DNA of 36,148 bases, from assembly GCA_045110675.1 (NCBI GenBank), contig JBGCGJ010000048.1, forward strand, positions 1 through 36,148, given 5' to 3'. Positions 34,101 through 36,148 of this stretch are shown piece by piece. This DNA is from JBALVT01 sp045110675 (lineage in GTDB: Bacteria > Pseudomonadota > Gammaproteobacteria > Pseudomonadales > Halieaceae). The position numbers were made by a program, and so were the translations under genes. The notes under the pieces are model-generated. The model saw only the letters and a program-made list of their open reading frames with translations, did no database searches and had not been told where the DNA came from. Every line of letters starts with the position of its first letter. The first letter of the stretch is position 1.

Positions 34101-34499
34101 ATGCTGTCCCTGTCCCTGTATAAAAGCCAACAAACCAATAACGATGCAGAGAGAGCAGCGCTCACTCACGAAACACTCGAACAACTCAGCGAGTTATTGG
34201 ACGACCACGGAGATGAGCTACGCGAAGCGATCGCCATAGTGGCCAATGCAGAGGGCGAGGTGAATGCAGGGCGCTCCCAGCAAATCGCGCAGTACCACCG
34301 CAACCGGGTTTATAAAGTCGAACAATCCATCGACAGCATCGACGAATCATTGAGTAGCAATGCAGATAACCCGACCAAAACAGCAGAGCTGAACAGTCAA
34401 CGCCAAGATCTGGTTTATCAGCTGGAAGACCATACCAAAAAAATAGACACTCGCTCCCACGGCCTGCAGTTAAGTAAGATGCGCCGTAAGCACCGCTAG
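34101..34499 (+). CDS. Hypothetical helical protein downstream of parB
   Basis: This is a 132-residue, Gln/Glu/Asp-rich protein with strong coiled-coil character (LTHETLEQLSELLDDHGDEL, IAQYHRNRVYKVEQSIDSID, NSQRQDLVYQLEDHTKKID) and a basic C-terminal end (KMRRKHR). No membrane helix or signal peptide is seen. It begins 31 bases after parB, so it is probably cotranscribed. It is not recognised. A structural or partition-accessory role would fit its position but is only a guess. Confidence 0.6.
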   Translation: MLSLSLYKSQQTNNDAERAALTHETLEQLSELLDDHGDELREAIAIVANAEGEVNAGRSQQIAQYHRNRVYKVEQSIDSIDESLSSNADNPTKTAELNSQRQDLVYQLEDHTKKIDTRSHGLQLSKMRRKHR

Positions 34500-34514
34500 G
34501 AAGAAAACCACTTC

Positions 34515-35522
34515 GTGTCCAACAAAAAAGCACACGAAAAATCCATCAATAGCAACAAAGCAATAAGAGCCACAGAACTCAATGCGGCTATCTCAGCCCT
34601 TTGGGCCGCCCAAGCTACACACACGAAAGAAGCGTTCGAAAACGAAATTGTTCCGATCTATGAGAACGTTTATACACAACTCATAAAACACCTACCGCAA
34701 GATGAAGCAGAAGACACACTTCTAAACCTCATAAATAATACAATGAAAGCCTGTCATTATCGCTGGACAGTGCGTTTACCCATGAAACGTCCAGGCACCG
34801 ATTATCGACGCTATGAAATCCTCTATACCTATGCATTGGTCACAGCAATGGCTGTAGAGAGCGTTATTCATTTGGATCCAAACAACACAGATTCACCTGA
34901 AAAGACCGCAATCCATCTACTTCCAACAAGAGGGCTCGACAATCTGCGCGCAGAGGCCTTGGTTTTGGAAGACTGGCTGGGATTTTTTGAGAATGCGGAA
35001 GTAGGGGGGTTATATGCAGTATCCAGAGGCCGGAGCTTGCAGGTAGAAAACGCGAGCGCGGTCAAAAAACTGCAATCAATCGTCAGTCACACCGGCGAAA
35101 AACCCGCAGGCAAAGAATGCAGAGTGGAAGGGCAACATCACTCTCAGACTTCACGGCAAGTCGGATTGGTAATGCTGAATACGATGAAGCAGCAATTGGC
35201 TGATGGGCTTCTGACCTACAACAATCCAGGCGACCTGGTTCAGGTGGATAGAGGAGGCCGGACCTTTTTGGAGTACCCGGGGATATTGGAATGGTACACA
35301 GAGCAAGCTCCCCCTAATCTAGATCTAACAAAAGCAAAAAAATCCCTAGAAAGCACCGGTGTGTGTAAGCGATCCAACAAAGGCCACAACCTCTATCGCG
35401 GCCGCCTGCGCGCGCGAGATGCCAGGCTCAGAGGTTATGTGGTCGAAGACACATCATCACTGTGGCAGAACGATGCACCCATCGGCCGCTTCGTCATTGA
35501 AAACCTCACTGCGTTGAAATAG
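34515..35522 (+). CDS. Backbone protein with possible TraI/MobH-type C-terminal domain
   Basis: This 335-residue protein starts with GTG at 34515 behind AGGAAG. The N-terminal part is helical (about 15-75). The centre reads YRWTVRLPMKRPGTDYRRYE, ILYTYALVTAMAVESVIHLD, LRAEALVLEDWLGFFENAE. The C-terminal region (about 235-325) has FLEYPGILEWYTEQAP, then a helix, then VCKRSNKGHNLYRGRLRARD and LRGYVVEDTSSLW. This order (a P-G-I-x-x-x-Y end helix, a short basic stretch, N-x-Y-R-x-R-x, L-x-G-Y/W) resembles the C-terminal domain of TraI_2/MobH relaxase-like proteins. The HD-type catalytic residues expected in that family are not visible. It could be a derived relative or only a winged-helix domain. 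It precedes a long palindromic region. Confidence 0.55.
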   Translation: MSNKKAHEKSINSNKAIRATELNAAISALWAAQATHTKEAFENEIVPIYENVYTQLIKHLPQDEAEDTLLNLINNTMKACHYRWTVRLPMKRPGTDYRRYEILYTYALVTAMAVESVIHLDPNNTDSPEKTAIHLLPTRGLDNLRAEALVLEDWLGFFENAEVGGLYAVSRGRSLQVENASAVKKLQSIVSHTGEKPAGKECRVEGQHHSQTSRQVGLVMLNTMKQQLADGLLTYNNPGDLVQVDRGGRTFLEYPGILEWYTEQAPPNLDLTKAKKSLESTGVCKRSNKGHNLYRGRLRARDARLRGYVVEDTSSLWQNDAPIGRFVIENLTALK

Positions 35523-35655
35523 GTCACATCGTCCTCGGCAACAGAAACAGCCAACGACGTAATAGGGCACCTTTGAGAGTGTTTCTCCAGAACGCACAGA
35601 ACAGCTGTTTGGAACAACTATTTGAGAACGGTAAGACACCATTGTATGCACGCGC

Positions 35656-35708
35656 ACTGGCGTCACTACGGGGTGAGGAACGATCCCCAACCGTGTAGTG
35701 ACGCCAGT
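35656..35708. repeat. Long inverted repeat with 14-bp perfect arms
   Basis: ACTGGCGTCACTAC (35656-35669) is exactly complementary to 35695-35708. Inside the loop a GGGG/CCCC pair can form a second, nested stem. The position (after a relaxase-like gene, next to another hairpin) fits an oriT-type structure or a two-way terminator. Confidence 0.7.
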
Positions 35709-35720
35709 ACTCTGGCGTGC

Positions 35721-35745
35721 GCAAGCCCCTAACGGCGGGGCTTGC
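35721..35745. repeat. Second inverted repeat, 9-bp perfect arms
   Basis: GCAAGCCCC (35721-35729) is complementary to GGGGCTTGC (35737-35745), with a 7-base loop. It lies 12 bases past the first inverted repeat. No T-tract follows it. Confidence 0.65.
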
Positions 35746-35787
35746 CGGGCGAACCATCGCCCGCAATCAGCATGACAGTCACATTAT

Positions 35788-36030
35788 GGTTAAGAAACCT
35801 TACCTAGACGCAGTGTAAAGCGTGCTTTTACACTGCAGCTGCGCAGTCGCTATTCAACATAGCATCTCGCAGCAGGGACACCCTGCATCTTGCGCTGGTA
35901 CAACCAGCGATTGTTAGTCGCACCAAGACTAGCAACGTCGGCTTCGCCGATGCACACCCAAGGGGTAGAAGCGTTCACCCATGGGGTGCGCGCTTCTGCT
36001 GACATTCACACAACCAGCAAGAAGAGGAGG
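35788..36030 (+). promoter_or_regulatory. Structured leader, copy C
   Basis: The copy opens with TTAAGAAACCTTACCTAGACG, then a perfect stem GCAGTGTAAA/TTTACACTGC, then TAGCATCTCGCAGCAGGG with hairpin GCAGGG-ACA-CCCTGC (35872-35886). The next hairpin is CGCTGGT-ACA-ACCAGCG (35893-35909), then hairpins CGGC-TTC-GCCG and AGAAGCG/CGCTTCT. The gene it serves would lie beyond or at the window end; no clear start codon follows before 36148. Confidence 0.7.
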
Positions 36031-36148
36031 AAAAGACGCAAAAAGGAAACACCCCGGTTGCAGGGGTTAAACGCAGCACTCGCTGGCCAGGGTAAAACCC
36101 CGACCAACAATGAGAGACTGATTCCCTACAGGGAACAACCCTCTGCCT

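Noticed and set aside
1..36148. CRISPR arrays, tRNA and rRNA genes
   Set aside because: I scanned by eye and saw no regularly spaced 25-40 bp repeats and no cloverleaf or rRNA-like segments. The 21-bp series at 29678 has no spacers and fits iterons.

Overview
The window reads as accessory DNA of a gammaproteobacterium, probably aquatic or marine. PEP-CTERM-type cargo proteins, a Gsp-type type II secretion (T2SS) operon and an SpvB/RHS giant toxin-like protein point that way, but no gene fixes a genus. It has two halves: an insertion-sequence-rich cargo region (about 1-23.8 kb) and a plasmid-like backbone (about 23.8-36.1 kb).

Cargo region. Positions 1-5.4 kb are layered transposon debris. 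Two related ~80 bp Tn3-family ends face each other around two small exported-protein genes. Next come the 3' end of a decayed Tn3 transposase, an intact ~3.1 kb Tn3-family transposon (1878-4988) carrying only tnpA, and an IS6-family relic cut off at that transposon's right end. At 5.5-7.7 kb are a small Cys/His protein, a decayed IS110 transposase and a second PEP-CTERM-type protein. From 15125 leftward to 8264 runs a compact operon: a 4-Cys exported protein, two GspC-like HR proteins, GspD, GspE, GspL and GspM. The genes for GspF, the pseudopilins G-K and the prepilin peptidase are absent. Divergent from it is a 2309-residue exported SpvB / FG-GAP / RHS protein with a variable C-terminal tail. 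The tail is followed, with a 4-base overlap, by a three-helix membrane protein that is a good immunity candidate. IS3 and IS6 relics close the region.

Backbone. At 23.9-26.0 kb lie three small genes and a short RadC, two of them behind near-identical structured leaders; a third leader copy sits at the right edge of the window. Then come a large YubM-type ParB-family protein, a smaller KorB-like ParB-family protein behind a 24-bp perfect palindrome, and an A+T-rich origin candidate with a perfect DnaA box and four CGTAA iterons at exact 21-bp spacing. A divergent replication-initiator candidate, parA-parB and two further backbone genes follow. The combination (RadC, YubM-like protein, repeated structured leaders) resembles the leading region of conjugative plasmids, the DNA that enters a recipient first.

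Most interesting ideas: (1) the three leaders as single-strand promoters or regulatory RNAs for early-expressed genes; (2) a dedicated, incomplete T2SS paired with a giant RHS toxin and its immunity gene; (3) the iteron origin. All were read by eye; no database search was run.
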